Origin: an uncultured Porphyromonadaceae bacterium
Lineage (GTDB): Bacteria; Bacteroidota; Bacteroidia; Bacteroidales; Muribaculaceae
Reading direction: 5' to 3'
Assembly: GCA_900540205.1 (NCBI GenBank)
Contig: UQER01000004.1
Span: forward strand, 62,001-126,000
Length of the DNA: 64,000 nt
Below the pieces are notes generated by a model. It worked only from the letters and a program-made list of their open reading frames with translations. It had not been told where the DNA came from and did not search any database. The position numbers and the translations under genes are program-made. Positions 44,973 through 54,740 of the stretch are shown in pieces (position 1 is the stretch's first letter; the number at the start of each line of letters is the position of its first letter).

Positions 44973-46955
44973 TTACTGCTGCGGCAGTCGGGAAATGAGG
45001 TCGTCGTGTAGGGCGGTTTTGGCGTCTATATGGTCAAGCACCATCTTTACAAACGGGTCGCGCTCGAATTCTCCGCGCACCTGTTCGAAATCCACACGCG
45101 CATTGCGGGCGGAGGCATCGATACCGAATCCTATGCGTGCCACCGACGAGAACTCCTTGCGTGCGTCGTCGTAGAGCATGCGGTCAAGTTTCACCACACT
45201 TTCCACCCATCGTCCGGCAATGGCCCTGATGTCGGCCACGGTGAGTTCATCGCAGTTTTTGCCCCACCACCGGTGGAAGTTCTCTGCCACCCAGGTCCAT
45301 TCAAGTTCATAGTAGTTCTCGCTCAGGGTCTGCAGGCGGCTGTTCACCTCTGCAAGCGATGTGATTGTGCCCTGTGCAATGTCGACACACAGGCGTTTTA
45401 TCTCGTTTTTCGGGGCGATAAGTCCGGCGATATCCAGCCATTCGCCAACTCCTTCGGCCATCTGCGGGCGCAAACGGCGGCGGATGTCCTCGTCGCAAGT
45501 GATCTGCATCCCTTCGAGACGTTTGAGCACTGAGTTGCCCATGAACTTGTCGATTGCCATGTTGTAGTACATGCGGCCTTTGCGCAGAGCGGAGGCCGAG
45601 ATGGTCATACCCTGATAGGAGTAGATGGCCGAGGTATCGCCCGAGGTTGTCTCTATGTCGTTGAGCAGCGTGATGCCGTCAATCATCTTCGACACTGTGT
45701 AGGGGCTGAGAAGATTGAAGTTTATGTAGTCGAGCTTTCTGGGGGTGCGGCGCTTGTCGCGCTTGGGCCATTTCATGGCGTCGCGGATGGTTCCCACACT
45801 CTTCAGGTTCACTCCCGGCACAAGATGCGATTCGCCGGCTTTCTCTATAAGGTAGGAGAAGGGGAGACGGGATGTGTCGGAATGGCTCACGTGTCGGCCC
45901 ATCACCAGCGAGAACGCCCCGATATGTGCCGGCCAAAGAATATAGCTGTCCGAAGTGGTTTTCGACCCGCGGTCCACCACTCCCTGATGTATGGGGCCGA
46001 GTTTGTACATGTGGTTGCTCTGGTTCGAACCCGAACCGGCGTTGAGGAAAGAGAACATTCCGGCTATGAGAAGCGACGACTTGTGCATCGTCACGGTATA
46101 TGGACCGGCAAATATGGCTGCGGCTTCGCCGTTCTCGCAAGCGCAGTTGGCAAAGAACAGCGAGTCGTGGGCGGAGAACAGGCGGGTGAGCGATGTGGCC
46201 TGTCCCACGAAGGTGTGGACGAGCACGGCGCCTGAATCCACCTTCGCGCCTGCGCATATAATGAAGTCGTCGGCCATGACATTGGGGCCGATGTGCACGG
46301 GATCGGCCTGCTCCGACATGATTGATCCGTTGTTGAGGCGGGTGGCTCCGTCGACCGATGCGAACGGGCCTACATAAACATCGCGGATGCTCCCGGTGTT
46401 AAGTATGGTGACATCTGACTCGATGGTTCCGGTAGCCGAGCGCCGTGTTTCCACATAGTCGTTGACCAGATCGCGCAGATGCGACACAAGGTCCTTGTTG
46501 TGGCGGTACATGGCTATGATGTATGCCACGTGGGCCGACAGGCAGTCGTAGATGGGCACCTCGCGTCCGCCGGTTTCGTTGAGCACCGACACCTCTACGC
46601 CGTTGCCGAACGCCGAGACACCCGACATGTCGATGCATCCGGTGTTCTCGATGAGCACATTGTCGCCTATGCGGTAGTCTGCTATGTAGTTGCCGATATG
46701 GTTGATGAGCACCTCGTTGCCAATGGTGCAGTTGTGGATTGCGGCGTGATAAATGCCTGTGGGCATCGGAATCTTGCCGTTGCGCATCATGCAGGTGGAT
46801 GTGGTGCCAAGTCTCACCGTACCCGAAAAACGTACGTCGATGTAATGGTCGGGGCAGAACGGCTCGGCCACTTCCACAAGGTTCCAGTCGGGACACTGGC
46901 AGTTGTTTTGTTCGAGCAGCTCGATTTCGGAAAGGGTGAGGTGACGGTGGTTCAT
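44973..46955 (-). CDS. DUF4954 family protein (left-handed beta-helix)
   Basis: A 660-residue protein of a Bacteroidetes family. The middle has hexapeptide-like repeats of a left-handed beta-helix (CTIGNEVLINHIGNYIADYRIGDNVLIENTG; later VYVGPFASVDGATRLNNGSI), as in acyl- or nucleotidyl-transferases. The C-terminal 250 residues are helical. No signal peptide. It diverges from the GlmU-like gene over a 130-base spacer. The shared beta-helix architecture suggests a related role in nucleotide-sugar or surface glycan chemistry, but no activity is established that I know of. Confidence 0.75.
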   Translation of the reverse strand: MNHRHLTLSEIELLEQNNCQCPDWNLVEVAEPFCPDHYIDVRFSGTVRLGTTSTCMMRNGKIPMPTGIYHAAIHNCTIGNEVLINHIGNYIADYRIGDNVLIENTGCIDMSGVSAFGNGVEVSVLNETGGREVPIYDCLSAHVAYIIAMYRHNKDLVSHLRDLVNDYVETRRSATGTIESDVTILNTGSIRDVYVGPFASVDGATRLNNGSIMSEQADPVHIGPNVMADDFIICAGAKVDSGAVLVHTFVGQATSLTRLFSAHDSLFFANCACENGEAAAIFAGPYTVTMHKSSLLIAGMFSFLNAGSGSNQSNHMYKLGPIHQGVVDRGSKTTSDSYILWPAHIGAFSLVMGRHVSHSDTSRLPFSYLIEKAGESHLVPGVNLKSVGTIRDAMKWPKRDKRRTPRKLDYINFNLLSPYTVSKMIDGITLLNDIETTSGDTSAIYSYQGMTISASALRKGRMYYNMAIDKFMGNSVLKRLEGMQITCDEDIRRRLRPQMAEGVGEWLDIAGLIAPKNEIKRLCVDIAQGTITSLAEVNSRLQTLSENYYELEWTWVAENFHRWWGKNCDELTVADIRAIAGRWVESVVKLDRMLYDDARKEFSSVARIGFGIDASARNARVDFEQVRGEFERDPFVKMVLDHIDAKTALHDDLISRLPQQ

Positions 46956-47005
46956 AGCTGGTAATATTGAAGTTATGCCGGCGTGAAAAAATAACCGGCT
47001 TTGAA

Positions 47006-47036
47006 TTGTTAATCTTAGGCAAATTTACTATTTTTG
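47006..47036 (+). promoter_or_regulatory. Promoter for the GlmU-like gene
   Basis: TTG (47006-47008), a 20-base spacer and TATTTTTG (47029-47036) fit the consensus, about 50 bases before the start codon. Confidence 0.6.
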
Positions 47037-47085
47037 CTCTACAAATAAAAAAATAAGGATAACTAACCATAAACACCTACCCGAT

Positions 47086-48288
47086 ATGAATCCGAGCAAC
47101 GTAATCCTTTTCGACCAACCTGCGGTGAGAGATAATCTCCTTCCGCTGTCGTACACCCGGCCAGTGGCTGATTTCCTGCTGGGAATCACCACACTGCGTC
47201 AGAAATGGGAACATTTCATACCGGGTACATATTCATATTCCACCGCCGGCTATCTGTCGGAGAAATATCCGAAGACCCTTGAGGCCGACAATCTGTTCAT
47301 CGCCTCGAATGTGATTGCCACACGCGAGCTTGCGCGTGCGGTGTCGGAACTTGCCGAAGGGGAGGCTCTGGTGGCCTATACCCGTTCGGGCAACAGGATT
47401 CTTGTGGCGCGCCGCGGCGGTGCCGGGATGCCCGTCTCGGCTCTGGCGGAGGTTCCCGAAGGGATTCTGTATGACGAGAAGGTTGACGCCGTTGAGAATC
47501 TTTACGACGTGTTCCTGCTGAATTCGCAGCAGATAACCGCCGACTTTGAAGTGCTTACTGCCGGTCGCGAAGGCCAGTCGATTCCGCGCAGCAACACCGT
47601 CATCGGCGATTACGAGCAGATTTTCATAGAGAGTGGCGCTGTGGTGGAGGGCGTTGTCCTCAATGCATCGCATGGCCCGATTTACGTGGGTCGCCATGTG
47701 GAAATCATGGAAGGGAGCTGCCTGCGAGGCCCCATCGCTCTGGGTGAACATTCCACCGTCAACATGGGTACCCGCATTTATCCCGGCACATCGCTCGGCC
47801 CGTGGTGTAAAGTGGGCGGAGAGCTCAACAATGTGGTTATATTCGGCTATACCAACAAGGCGCACGACGGCTTCCTCGGGAATGCCGTGATAGGCGAGTG
47901 GTGTAATCTCGGCGCAGGCTGCGTGGCATCGAACCTTAAGAACGACTATACGGAAATCAAGCTCTGGAACTACCCGTCGCACCGTTTCCTCCGCACGGGT
48001 CTGCAGTTCTGCGGCCTGATAATGGCCGACCACTCAAAGGCCGGCATCAACACAATGTTCAACACAGCCACAGTGGTGGGTGTGGGTGTGAACATCCACG
48101 GTTCAGGGTTCCCGCGCAACTTCATCGCATCGTTCAGCGAAGGTGGCGCCTCCGGATTCACCGACCTGCCTATGGAGAAGTTCTTCGATATCGCGCACCG
48201 CATGATGGCGCGCCGCGGGCGGACATTCTCCGAAGCAGACTACCGCATCTTCAACGCCATCCGCGAGCTGGCCGAAAACTACAAATAA
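47086..48288 (+). CDS. GlmU-like sugar nucleotidyltransferase family protein
   Basis: A 400-residue Bacteroidetes protein with two parts. The N-terminal half (NVILFDQPAVRDNLLPLSYTRPVADF) is a nucleotidyltransferase-like domain without a clear GxGxRMxP loop. The C-terminal half is a left-handed beta-helix (VGRHVEIMEGSCLRGPIALGEHSTVNMG, then GEWCNLGAGCVASNLKNDY). The combination is GlmU-like, and a role in UDP-GlcNAc or related activated-sugar synthesis is inferred. The degenerate loop makes activity uncertain. It has its own promoter and a bidirectional terminator after it. Confidence 0.78.
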   Translation: MNPSNVILFDQPAVRDNLLPLSYTRPVADFLLGITTLRQKWEHFIPGTYSYSTAGYLSEKYPKTLEADNLFIASNVIATRELARAVSELAEGEALVAYTRSGNRILVARRGGAGMPVSALAEVPEGILYDEKVDAVENLYDVFLLNSQQITADFEVLTAGREGQSIPRSNTVIGDYEQIFIESGAVVEGVVLNASHGPIYVGRHVEIMEGSCLRGPIALGEHSTVNMGTRIYPGTSLGPWCKVGGELNNVVIFGYTNKAHDGFLGNAVIGEWCNLGAGCVASNLKNDYTEIKLWNYPSHRFLRTGLQFCGLIMADHSKAGINTMFNTATVVGVGVNIHGSGFPRNFIASFSEGGASGFTDLPMEKFFDIAHRMMARRGRTFSEADYRIFNAIRELAENYK

Positions 48289-48322
48289 CGTACGAAATGA
48301 TTAAGTAACTTTGTATAGATTT

Positions 48323-48372
48323 AATAACAGCGAACGTCCCGGCCTGTGAAGGTCGGGACGTTCAGTGTTATT
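48323..48372. terminator. Bidirectional terminator between the convergent GlmU-like and dxs genes
   Basis: GAACGTCCCG (48332-48341) pairs with CGGGACGTTC (48354-48363), and outer AATAAC (48323-48328) with GTTATT (48367-48372). The A/T-rich flanks can serve both strands. Confidence 0.8.
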
Positions 48373-48400
48373 AAAAATCTGTCTATTCAGGAGGGCCGGT

Positions 48401-50176
48401 TCAGAGGGAGGTGGCGAGGGCAGCGATGGCCTCGGGGGTGATTCCCTGCTGTGCGAGCACTTCCGATGCCTTGTAGCGGTTGAGGAAGGCTTTGGGGAGG
48501 CCAAGAGACTTGACTTTTACGGGCGCAGTGCCGAGGTAGGCGGCTATCTTCTGTCCCATGCCGCCGGCAATGCTGTTGTCCTCGAGAGTGACCACCAGTT
48601 TGTAGTCGCGCAGGGTGTTGAGGGTGGCGGCATCGACGTCGGAAATGATGCGCGGGTTGATAAGCGTGGGGTTCAGCCCCTGCTGCTCCATTAGCGCGGC
48701 GGCCTCACGGCCTATGCCGATGAAATCGCCGGCGGCGATTATCGCCACATCCGCACCTTGGCGTTCGATGTCGTAGGTTGCATGTGAGTAGTCGGTTGCA
48801 ACGGGCTTTTCAGCCTTTGCCACGGCTACGGCAGGCGCGATAATCATTACAGGTGTCTCTGTCTGGTCGATGGCCCAGTCGAGCATGGCTGTGAATTCGT
48901 CGCCGTTGGTCGGGGCCAGGATGGGGAGACCGGGGATGGTGGCCGACATGGGGGCGCTGAAGAACCCGAGGTGTGTCTCGTCGGGGATGCCCCATACGCT
49001 GCTGTTGAACACCACGAACACTGCCGGGTTGGAGTTGATGGCCACATCCTCCTGCAGCTGGTCGTAGGCGCGCTGGAGGAATGATGCCTGCACGCCGAAC
49101 ACCGGACGGCAACCTCCTTTGGCGATACCGGACGCGAGCGCCACGGCGCACTGCTCGGCGATGCCCACATCGATGAAGCGCCCGTGGGCTGCCTCACGGC
49201 GTGCGGGGTCGAAGCCGATGGCTCCGGGCGTGCCGGCTGTGATGGTACATATGTTTTTGTCAACGGCCATGCGGTTGAGCATATGGTTGGCGAAGAGGTC
49301 GAAATAGTTTGGTGTAGAGTTGTGCTGCAGTGGCTCGCCGGTCTTGGGGTCGAACGGCATGGACCAGTGGAACTGCTCCTTGTGGCGTTCGGCTACGGGG
49401 AGGCCAAGGCCTTTGAAGGTGTTGATGTGCACCACAACCGGACGGGTGGAATCTTTGACCGCACGGAATGCCTCGATGAGTTTTTCGATGTTGTTGCCTT
49501 CGCCTACATAGATGTAGTCGTAGCCGAAGGAGCGGAAGAGGTTGCACTCGGCGGTGCCGTTGGTGTTGCGCAGAAGTTCGAGGTTCTGATAGATGCCGCC
49601 ATGGTTGGGCGCAATGCTCATCTGGTTATCGTTGACCACCACAATGAAATTGCTGTTGAGCAGGGCTCCGTAGTCCAGTCCCTCGAAAGCCTCGCCTCCG
49701 CTGAGAGAGCCGTCGCCAATGACGGCAACCACATTTTCATGTCCACCCTGCATGTCACGGGCCTTTGCCAGGCCGGCTGCCAGGGCGATTGATGTGGAGG
49801 TATGGCCGATGGAGAAGAGGTCGTAGGCGCTTTCGTGAGGATTGGTATAGCCTGTAACATCGCGGTATTTGGCGGGATCGAGAAAAGATGCGATGCGTCC
49901 TGTGAGCATTTTGTGCACGTAGGTCTGATGCGACACGTCGAACACGATTTTATCTTCCGGGGTGTTGAACACGTAGTGGAGAGCTATCGTGGCCTCCACG
50001 AAGCCGAGATTGGGACCAACATGGCCACCCACGGCTGCAAGTTTCTGCAGCAGCGGTGTGCGGAGTTCGGCTGCGAGGTGGTTGAGCTGTTCGAAATTGA
50101 GAGTGCGGATGTCGGCGGGCGATTTCAGTTCCGCCAGATTGAAGTTTCCTGGACGAGTGGGGTCTATGATGCTCAT
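48401..50176 (-). CDS. dxs: 1-deoxy-D-xylulose-5-phosphate synthase (short form)
   Basis: A thiamine-diphosphate enzyme that joins pyruvate and glyceraldehyde-3-phosphate to start the MEP isoprenoid pathway. The N-terminal block has GHVGPNLGFVEATIAL and FDVSHQTYVHKMLTGR, and the TPP motif is GDGSLSGGEAFEGLD. The pyrimidine-domain glutamate region is DVGIAEQCAVALASG. At 591 residues it is shorter than classic DXS (about 620-640), and its SHQ version of the usual GHQ motif marks a variant subgroup. It could be a second, divergent DXS. The gene upstream on the same strand is the antiporter (87-base gap). Confidence 0.8.
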   Translation of the reverse strand: MSIIDPTRPGNFNLAELKSPADIRTLNFEQLNHLAAELRTPLLQKLAAVGGHVGPNLGFVEATIALHYVFNTPEDKIVFDVSHQTYVHKMLTGRIASFLDPAKYRDVTGYTNPHESAYDLFSIGHTSTSIALAAGLAKARDMQGGHENVVAVIGDGSLSGGEAFEGLDYGALLNSNFIVVVNDNQMSIAPNHGGIYQNLELLRNTNGTAECNLFRSFGYDYIYVGEGNNIEKLIEAFRAVKDSTRPVVVHINTFKGLGLPVAERHKEQFHWSMPFDPKTGEPLQHNSTPNYFDLFANHMLNRMAVDKNICTITAGTPGAIGFDPARREAAHGRFIDVGIAEQCAVALASGIAKGGCRPVFGVQASFLQRAYDQLQEDVAINSNPAVFVVFNSSVWGIPDETHLGFFSAPMSATIPGLPILAPTNGDEFTAMLDWAIDQTETPVMIIAPAVAVAKAEKPVATDYSHATYDIERQGADVAIIAAGDFIGIGREAAALMEQQGLNPTLINPRIISDVDAATLNTLRDYKLVVTLEDNSIAGGMGQKIAAYLGTAPVKVKSLGLPKAFLNRYKASEVLAQQGITPEAIAALATSL

Positions 50177-50263
50177 TGAATCAGGGTTTGATTATGAAAG
50201 GGGTTACGATTGCAAAGGGGGGTACTATGTACAGGAAAATAACTTCGCACATATGCGCAATGT

Positions 50264-52453
50264 TCATTTCCGGTGACGGTGGGTCACACGTTTTTTCATC
50301 ACGTTCAGACGGTGGAACACACCGCGGAGTCTGAGCCACAGCGGCGACGGGGTGGTGGCAATGTCTGCGCCGAGCGGGTCGGTGAACGAGAACGGCTGCT
50401 CGTTCTGTCCGAACTGTTCCGGATAGATGAGGCAGAGGTTGTTGCGCTGGAAATATTTTTGCAGCAACAGCTGCGTTTCTGTCACGTGCGATGAATAGGA
50501 CACGGAGTTGGGGCGCGCACTCACCACAATCATGAGGTCGTCGTCGAGCACGCGGTTGGCAAGGAGCATGAAGTCGTCATCGTCGGTGACGTTGCGGTAC
50601 TCATGACGAATGCCTAAGGCGGCTCGGTGAATCACGGCACGGATTATGGCCTGCTGCTCACTGCGGCAACAGAATATGATGCGGCAGCCCACCTGTGCGG
50701 CCAGATTGCCGGTGGCGAGCACCCAGCTTGTGAAGCCGGTTTCGTACTGAGCCTTGGCCGGAACGAACACCACTATGCGTGTGATGGTGTTCAGCGGAAT
50801 AAAGCAGCGCGAGATCACCGTCATGCAGTTGGTGGAGCGCAGCAGCTGGTCGAGCTTCTGTCCCATGAATGAGTCTATGACCGTGGTCTTTCGGTGCATT
50901 CCCACGACTATATGGCTGATGTCGCGTTCCTGAATGGTGTTGACGATACCGGTGACGGTGTTTATGTCGAAGCGCTCGATGGTGTCGAGGCGTACGTCAG
51001 CTCCGGATGCGGTCCGTACAGCTGACTGGAGCACGTTGGTCCCTATGGCTTTTGACTGCGGCGTGTTCTCGTTGCGCACGTGGATGGCGTGCAGACGGTC
51101 GGCCAGATGCCCCGTGCGGCGCAGGCGCATCATCATGGCAAGCTCTGTGAGCGGTTCGGCCGTTATAGGATTGGAGAGCGCAATCAGCGTGTTGACGGGA
51201 TGGGATGGAATGGGCGATGTGGTGCGGTCGGGGGTGTCTTCGGCTCCGTCTCCGTTCTGGAGCATGCGGATCTTGATTTTTGCGGCGGCTTCGGATGTGC
51301 AGATCGGAGCCAGAGCGCATGTCACGAGTATCACCAGGACGGTGCCGTTGAGAATGGTCTCGTCCATCATGCGGTGGCCGTCGGGCATAATCATGTTGTA
51401 ACCGATGGTCACCACGGCGAGGGCCACTGCGGTGTGGGCTGTGGTCAGACCGAACATCATGCGGCGGTCTATGGCGGCCATGCCGTAGGCTTTCTGGGCT
51501 ATGAATGCGGCAAGCCATTTGCTCACTATGGCCACCACGAGCATAACCATGGCCACCACGAGGGTGTTCCCCTTGACTATCACGCCCACATTGATCATCA
51601 TGCCGACACCGATAAGGAAATAGGGGATGAAAAGAGCGTTGCCCACGAACTCGATGCTGTTCATCAGCGGGGAGGATGCCGGGATGTAGCGGTTGAGCAC
51701 CAGTCCGGCGAAGAATGCGCCGAGCACCGGCTCCAGACCTATGGCTCCGGCCACCCATGCCGACAGGAACACCATCACCATCACGTAGACGTATTGCGTC
51801 ACCTTCTCGCTGTAGCTTTTGAAGAACCAGCGCGTGAGGCGTGGATATGCGTAGAGAACTACGGCGCAGTAGGCGCCAAGCTTGCCGAGCAGCCATAGCA
51901 GGCGCGTGGACTGGAACGAACCGTTGTCGTGGATGTTCACGGCACATGCCAGCACAAGGAGGGCGCCCACCACGGCTATGATGGTGCCCACCACGGATAT
52001 GAGCACGGCAGGCGATTTGGTTATTCCGAATCGCGCCGCAACTGGGTAGGCTATCAGGGTGTGGGAAGCATACATCGAAGCCAGCAGGAATGATGTAAGC
52101 CAGCCCACATTCAGGATGTATACGCTTGCCAGCACACCCATGGCCATCGGTATGAAGAACGTGAGAAGCCCGAAAAGCACTCCGCGGCGCAGGTTGAGCC
52201 GCAGGTGGTACATGTCGATTTCCAGTCCGGCCAGAAACATGAGGTAGAGCAGCCCAACCTGTCCGAATATGTTGAACGAACTGTCGCGGTCAAGCACGTC
52301 GAATCCGTACGGGCCCACAATCACGCCTGCCACGATCATGCCGATGATGTGGGGAATCTTGAGGCGTGTGAGAATCACCGGCGCAAGCAGGATTATGGCG
52401 AGTACGATGAGGAAAATCGCAACCGGATCGGTGACTGATGCGCAGATAATCAT
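50264..52453 (-). CDS. Cation/proton antiporter with C-terminal USP-like domain
   Basis: A 729-residue inner-membrane CPA2-type antiporter exchanging Na+ or K+ for H+. The N-terminal 400 residues hold about 12 TM segments, with IPHIIGMIVAGVIVGPYGFD and LGAFFAGLVLNRYIP typical of the family. The following 320 residues are soluble and contain universal-stress-protein-like repeats (HIVVGMHRKTTVIDSFMGQKLDQLL; TRIVVFVPAKA...). Asd lies upstream (36-base gap) and dxs downstream on the same strand. A nucleotide-gated regulation is plausible but not shown. Confidence 0.85.
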   Translation of the reverse strand: MIICASVTDPVAIFLIVLAIILLAPVILTRLKIPHIIGMIVAGVIVGPYGFDVLDRDSSFNIFGQVGLLYLMFLAGLEIDMYHLRLNLRRGVLFGLLTFFIPMAMGVLASVYILNVGWLTSFLLASMYASHTLIAYPVAARFGITKSPAVLISVVGTIIAVVGALLVLACAVNIHDNGSFQSTRLLWLLGKLGAYCAVVLYAYPRLTRWFFKSYSEKVTQYVYVMVMVFLSAWVAGAIGLEPVLGAFFAGLVLNRYIPASSPLMNSIEFVGNALFIPYFLIGVGMMINVGVIVKGNTLVVAMVMLVVAIVSKWLAAFIAQKAYGMAAIDRRMMFGLTTAHTAVALAVVTIGYNMIMPDGHRMMDETILNGTVLVILVTCALAPICTSEAAAKIKIRMLQNGDGAEDTPDRTTSPIPSHPVNTLIALSNPITAEPLTELAMMMRLRRTGHLADRLHAIHVRNENTPQSKAIGTNVLQSAVRTASGADVRLDTIERFDINTVTGIVNTIQERDISHIVVGMHRKTTVIDSFMGQKLDQLLRSTNCMTVISRCFIPLNTITRIVVFVPAKAQYETGFTSWVLATGNLAAQVGCRIIFCCRSEQQAIIRAVIHRAALGIRHEYRNVTDDDDFMLLANRVLDDDLMIVVSARPNSVSYSSHVTETQLLLQKYFQRNNLCLIYPEQFGQNEQPFSFTDPLGADIATTPSPLWLRLRGVFHRLNVMKKRVTHRHRK

Positions 52454-52489
52454 GAGCTGTGGTGACTGAAAAGTTGAAAGAGTGGTTGC

Positions 52490-53500
52490 TTACTTCCTGT
52501 GGTCGAGCAGATAGCGTGCTATCTGGACGGCGTTGAGGGCGGCGCCCTTGCGGATCTGGTCGCTCACGGTCCAGAATGTCAGGCCGTTGGGGTTGGCCAG
52601 GTCCTTGCGGAGGCGTCCCACATACACCGGGTCGTGATGGGCGAGTTCGAGCGGCATGGGGTAAACCTTGTTGGCGGGGTCGTCCATGAGCACCACACCC
52701 TCGGCGTTGCTGAAAGCCCGGCGTGCGGCATCAAGGCTGACGGGCTGCTCCGTCTCCACCCAGATGGCCTCGGAGTGGGCGCGCATCACTGGCACACGCA
52801 CGCACATGGCGCTGACGCTGAGGTGGGGGGCATGCATGATTTTGCGTGTCTCGTTGAACATCTTCATCTCCTCCTTGGTGTAGCCGTTGTCGGTGAAGAC
52901 GTCGATGTGCGGGATGACGTTGTAGGCCAGCTGTGCCGAGAATTTCTCGACGGTGGGTTTCTCGCCGCGTGTTATCTGCTCGTACTGCATGGCCAGCTCG
53001 TCCATGGCTGCCTGTCCGGCACCGCTGGCCGCCTGATAGGTGGCCACATGCACGCGTGTGATGGGGCTGATGTCGTTGATTGGCTTGAGTGCCACAACCA
53101 TCTGTATGGTGGTGCAGTTGGGATTGCCGATGATGCGCCGGGGGGCGTTGAAGGCATCGTCGCCGTTTACTTCCGGTACTACCAGAGGCACATCGGCGTC
53201 CATGCGGAAAGCGCTCGAATTGTCAATCATAAGCGTGCCGTGGGCGGTGATTGTGTCAGCGAACTCGCGCGAAGTGGAGGCTCCGGCCGAGGTGAAGGCG
53301 ATGTCGACGCCGCGGAACAGATCCGGATTATGGGTGAGTTCTTCCACGGTGTAGCTGTTTCCGCGGAAAGTATATGAGCGGCCGGCGCTACGGCTCGAAC
53401 CGAAAAGACGCAGTGTGGTTACCGGGAATCCGGTCTGATCGAGAACGCGCAGGAGTTCCTGCCCGACAGCGCCGCTGGCGCCGACTATAGCTATGTTCAT
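52490..53500 (-). CDS. asd: Aspartate-semialdehyde dehydrogenase
   Basis: Reduces aspartyl phosphate to the semialdehyde for lysine, methionine, threonine and diaminopimelate synthesis. The product is 336 residues with the NADP motif IVGASGAVGQELLRVL, SAGASTSREFA, the catalytic Cys in GNPNCTTIQMV, and the late RVPVMRAHSEA with the active-site His. It heads a minus-strand run with the antiporter and dxs. It diverges from the FemAB/GNAT-like gene. Confidence 0.94.
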   Translation of the reverse strand: MNIAIVGASGAVGQELLRVLDQTGFPVTTLRLFGSSRSAGRSYTFRGNSYTVEELTHNPDLFRGVDIAFTSAGASTSREFADTITAHGTLMIDNSSAFRMDADVPLVVPEVNGDDAFNAPRRIIGNPNCTTIQMVVALKPINDISPITRVHVATYQAASGAGQAAMDELAMQYEQITRGEKPTVEKFSAQLAYNVIPHIDVFTDNGYTKEEMKMFNETRKIMHAPHLSVSAMCVRVPVMRAHSEAIWVETEQPVSLDAARRAFSNAEGVVLMDDPANKVYPMPLELAHHDPVYVGRLRKDLANPNGLTFWTVSDQIRKGAALNAVQIARYLLDHRK

Positions 53501-53581
53501 GTTGTGAGGTTTTACGGCAATTATACAGGTCGTTATTATATTTGGTGCAAAATTACTAACTTTGACTCAAAGTTAGAGAGC

Positions 53582-54535
53582 ATGGATGCCAAAAAAATAG
53601 AAATAGTCAGGTATGAGCCTTCGATGAAGCGGATGTGGGATGAATTTGTCGCCGCGTCCAGACAGGGCACGTTCCTGCTTCAGCGCGGCTACATGGACTA
53701 TCATGCCGATCGCTTCGAGGATTGCTCGCTTGTGGCTCTGCGCGGTGGGAGGGTGTGCGCCCTGTTGCCTGCCAACCGCGAGGGGGATGAAGTGTGGTCG
53801 CACCGCGGACTCACTTACGGAGGATGGCTCACTCCTGTATCGGGGTTCGACGCTTCCGTGATGCTCGACGTCTGGGACGCCGCGCTCGATTTTCTGCGTG
53901 CAGCAGGGGTGAGGGAGCTTCATTACAAGGCGATTCCGTGGATATATGCACGCTGCGGGGCAGAGGATGATGTGTACGGGCTATTCCGTCTCGGGGCGCA
54001 GATGGAGACGTGCCAGATTTCAAGCACCGTCGACCTGCAGGCGCCCTTGGGATTCGACCAGAACAGCCGCCGAAATCTGCGTAAGGCAGTCGCGGCAGGA
54101 TTGACTGTGGAAGAATCCGACAAATTCGGAGCATTCTGGGAGGTGCTCGGACAGGTGCTGACGAGCCGCCATGGCGTGGGGCCGGTGCATTCGCTCGCTG
54201 AGATGGAGCTGCTGGCATCACGGTTTCCGCAGAACATCCGCCTTTTTACGGTGAGAAATCCGAAGGGCGATGTGCTCGCCGGTACGGTGATTTATGTGTG
54301 CGGACATGTTGCTCATGCGCAGTATATCGCCGCCTCGGATGCGGGTTGCGCCGTGGGTGCGCTCCCCATGCTGTTCTCGGAGGTGATGGAGCGTTTCGCC
54401 GCCTGCTGCCGTTATTTCGATTTCGGTATATCCACCGAGAGGGGAGGGCAGGTGCTCAATGCCGGACTGCTGCGGCAGAAATCGGGCTTCGGCGGCCGTG
54501 GTGTCTGTTACACCTCTTACCGCCTGATGCTGTAA
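53582..54535 (+). CDS. FemAB/GNAT-like N-acyltransferase domain protein
   Basis: A 317-residue protein from ATG 53582. An upstream in-frame start at 53504 lies before the TAACTTTG box (53557-53564) and is unlikely. The C-terminal half has the GNAT/FemAB-like fold: QNSRRNLRKAVAAGLTVEESD, LFTVRNPKGDVLAGTVIYV and FDFGISTERGGQ. Related proteins act on peptidoglycan peptides or glycan amino groups. There is no signal peptide. It stands alone between the asd divergence and the ribosomal operon. The exact acceptor is unknown. Confidence 0.65.
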   Translation: MDAKKIEIVRYEPSMKRMWDEFVAASRQGTFLLQRGYMDYHADRFEDCSLVALRGGRVCALLPANREGDEVWSHRGLTYGGWLTPVSGFDASVMLDVWDAALDFLRAAGVRELHYKAIPWIYARCGAEDDVYGLFRLGAQMETCQISSTVDLQAPLGFDQNSRRNLRKAVAAGLTVEESDKFGAFWEVLGQVLTSRHGVGPVHSLAEMELLASRFPQNIRLFTVRNPKGDVLAGTVIYVCGHVAHAQYIAASDAGCAVGALPMLFSEVMERFAACCRYFDFGISTERGGQVLNAGLLRQKSGFGGRGVCYTSYRLML

Positions 54536-54551
54536 AATAACTATCAAAATA

Positions 54552-54583
54552 TTTGGCAGTTAGGAAAATATGTCGTAATTTTG
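54552..54583 (+). promoter_or_regulatory. Promoter for the str-S10 operon
   Basis: TTTG (54552-54555), a 20-base spacer and TAATTTTG (54576-54583) match the consensus. The rpsL leader is about 150 bases (54590-54740). Confidence 0.75.
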
Positions 54584-54740
54584 CATCGCTTTTCAGAGGC
54601 TCGTGTGCCCGGCGCTACTGCAATCCGTTGAGGGTGAGGTGGATGGGTGCGCGTGATATGCGTATGAAAAGCCTGTTTATCCGAGCAAAGGAAAAATAAG
54701 TAATATAGAACCAAAGTAACAAAATCATTAACAAACTAAG

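Noticed and set aside
48306..48313. TAACTTTG box before the bidirectional terminator, possibly a tiny RNA
   Set aside because: No -33 element at the expected distance, and the following hairpin is fully explained as a terminator between convergent genes.
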